Shown here: positions 63,446 through 64,000 of the stretch, piece by piece
Layout: each line of letters begins with the position of its first letter
Numbering within the stretch: the stretch's first letter is position 1
Assembly: GCA_028710415.1 (NCBI GenBank)
Contig: JAQTUE010000009.1
Location: forward strand, 124,001-188,000
DNA length: 64,000 bases
Source of the DNA: Paludibacter sp.
GTDB lineage: Bacteria; Bacteroidota; Bacteroidia; Bacteroidales; Paludibacteraceae
Reading direction: 5' to 3'
Position numbers and translations under genes: made by a program
Notes under the pieces: generated by a model
The model's database searches: none
What the model saw: only the letters and a program-made list of their open reading frames with translations
What the model was told of the DNA's origin: nothing

Positions 63446-63682
63446 CAGAAATCAATATAAAAACAATATAAATTAAAATTATTCCAATTTTTGAACCATT
63501 TAAGTATTGTCAATATTATAACCGTTTTTCTTTTTGCTGGTTTGATTGGTACGAAATACCGTAACTTCTTGTATTAAAAATAAATTTTACCAATGGAAAA
63601 ACAGCATGAAATTGCAACACTTTTTCATCCTCGCATCTCTTGAATTCAGTCTTTATTTGTTTTTGATCTATTCGGTGTTTCG
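63446..63682. other. Intergenic region, no gene seen
   Basis: AT-rich DNA upstream of the respiratory promoter; no frame, hairpin or second promoter stands out. Confidence 0.35.
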
Positions 63683-63776
63683 TTAGGGTTCAGATAGGGT
63701 TGAGATAGGGTTCAGATAGGGTTCAGTTAGGGTAAGGATAGGTAAACCTAATAGAACCCTATCTCAACCCTATGGA
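63683..63776. repeat. 11-bp tandem array with inverted arm (GGGTTCAGATA)
   Basis: Four units GGGTTCAGATA/GGGTTGAGATA/GGGTTCAGTTA at 63686-63729. ATAGGGTTGAGATAGGGTTC (63694-63713) is exactly complementary to 63754-63773, with a 40-base middle that contains the remaining units. Same design as the arrays at 17.8 and 37.4 kb. Confidence 0.82.
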
Positions 63777-64000
63777 AACTCCTTCGGAACCCCCTCGAAA
63801 GTACAACCAGGTGAAAACCAAATTAAGACCTAAAACAAACCTGATTTTAATCAAAAAACAAGTTTCACCTGAATTTTCGCCTGCCTGAAACAGTACCGGA
63901 CTGAAATTTCTAAATCATTAAATCAAAAACCGTAAACCAAGTATAAAAGATATAGATTTTTAGGTCTCTTTTACAATATAAACATACATTTGTAGGTTAT
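63777..64000. other. Window end, no gene seen
   Basis: No open frame or recognised element in the last ~220 bases. Confidence 0.3.

Noticed and set aside
1..64000. tRNA or rRNA genes
   Set aside because: No cloverleaf or rRNA core sequence was recognised on reading; a covariance search would settle it.

Overview
The window is chromosomal DNA of a Bacteroidota bacterium, most likely class Bacteroidia and probably a free-living or facultatively aerobic Bacteroidales/Marinilabiliales-type organism rather than a strict gut anaerobe. The evidence is a SusC/SusD pair, a hybrid two-component regulator, type IX secretion (T9SS) sorting domains, low GC, TAnnTTTG-type promoter elements and a complete heme-copper oxidase operon. 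The assignment below class level is inference.

Region 1 (1-15 kb, all minus strand) is a decaying polysaccharide utilisation locus. SusD (cut by the window edge), SusC, the hybrid regulator and a GH97 glycosidase are intact. Between them lie broken genes: a SusC N-terminus joined out of frame to a T9SS sorting domain, a second frameshifted sorting-domain gene, a sialate O-acetylesterase remnant, a frameshifted GH3 gene and the C-terminal end of another GH3. Region 2 (15-19 kb) is sparse: a small membrane protein, an FtsK-gamma-like fragment, dispersed repeats, an orphan antitoxin-like gene and a truncated PIN toxin with its overlapping small partner.

Region 3 (19-30 kb) is an envelope redox/metal cluster: an SDR, a periplasmic cupin, four cupredoxin proteins (one with two copper domains, one with a T9SS tail), a cytochrome c lipoprotein, a DUF5777-type barrel protein, a COG4315 repeat lipoprotein, a TonB-dependent receptor with a small His/Cys-rich protein upstream, and an HsmA-family membrane protein. 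Together they suggest copper acquisition and surface or periplasmic electron transfer. Region 4 (30.7-41.6 kb) holds soluble NAD(P)-dependent oxidoreductases (SDRs, two COG2085 proteins, an aldo/keto reductase, an epimerase-like protein), two HxlR regulators with palindromic operators and a DJ-1-like protein. A 3.6-kb block there lies between two copies of a ~340-bp direct repeat and contains one markedly GC-rich, apparently foreign gene.

Region 5 (41.8-53.9 kb, plus strand) is core metabolism and envelope: DUF4337, RlmD, an 1118-residue GH18-deacetylase-GT2 fusion, a GNAT-like protein, NadB, a small secreted protein, a Dabb protein, SSB and an OmpA-family protein. Region 6 (53.9-63.3 kb, minus strand) is one respiratory operon read from a textbook Bacteroidota promoter at 63.4 kb: a four-cluster Fe-S protein, NrfD-type quinol-binding subunit, membrane cytochrome c, DoxX-like protein, SCO assembly factor, A2-type oxidase subunits I, III, IV and II (with a fused cytochrome c), and heme O synthase. 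It reads as a self-contained quinol-to-oxygen chain.

The non-coding DNA is unusual. Tandem heptamers start exactly at the stop codons of four genes of the respiratory operon, and three distant loci carry 11-bp-period tandem arrays with an inverted arm. REP-like and AGAACGC-ended inverted repeats are scattered elsewhere. No rRNA, tRNA or CRISPR array was recognised.
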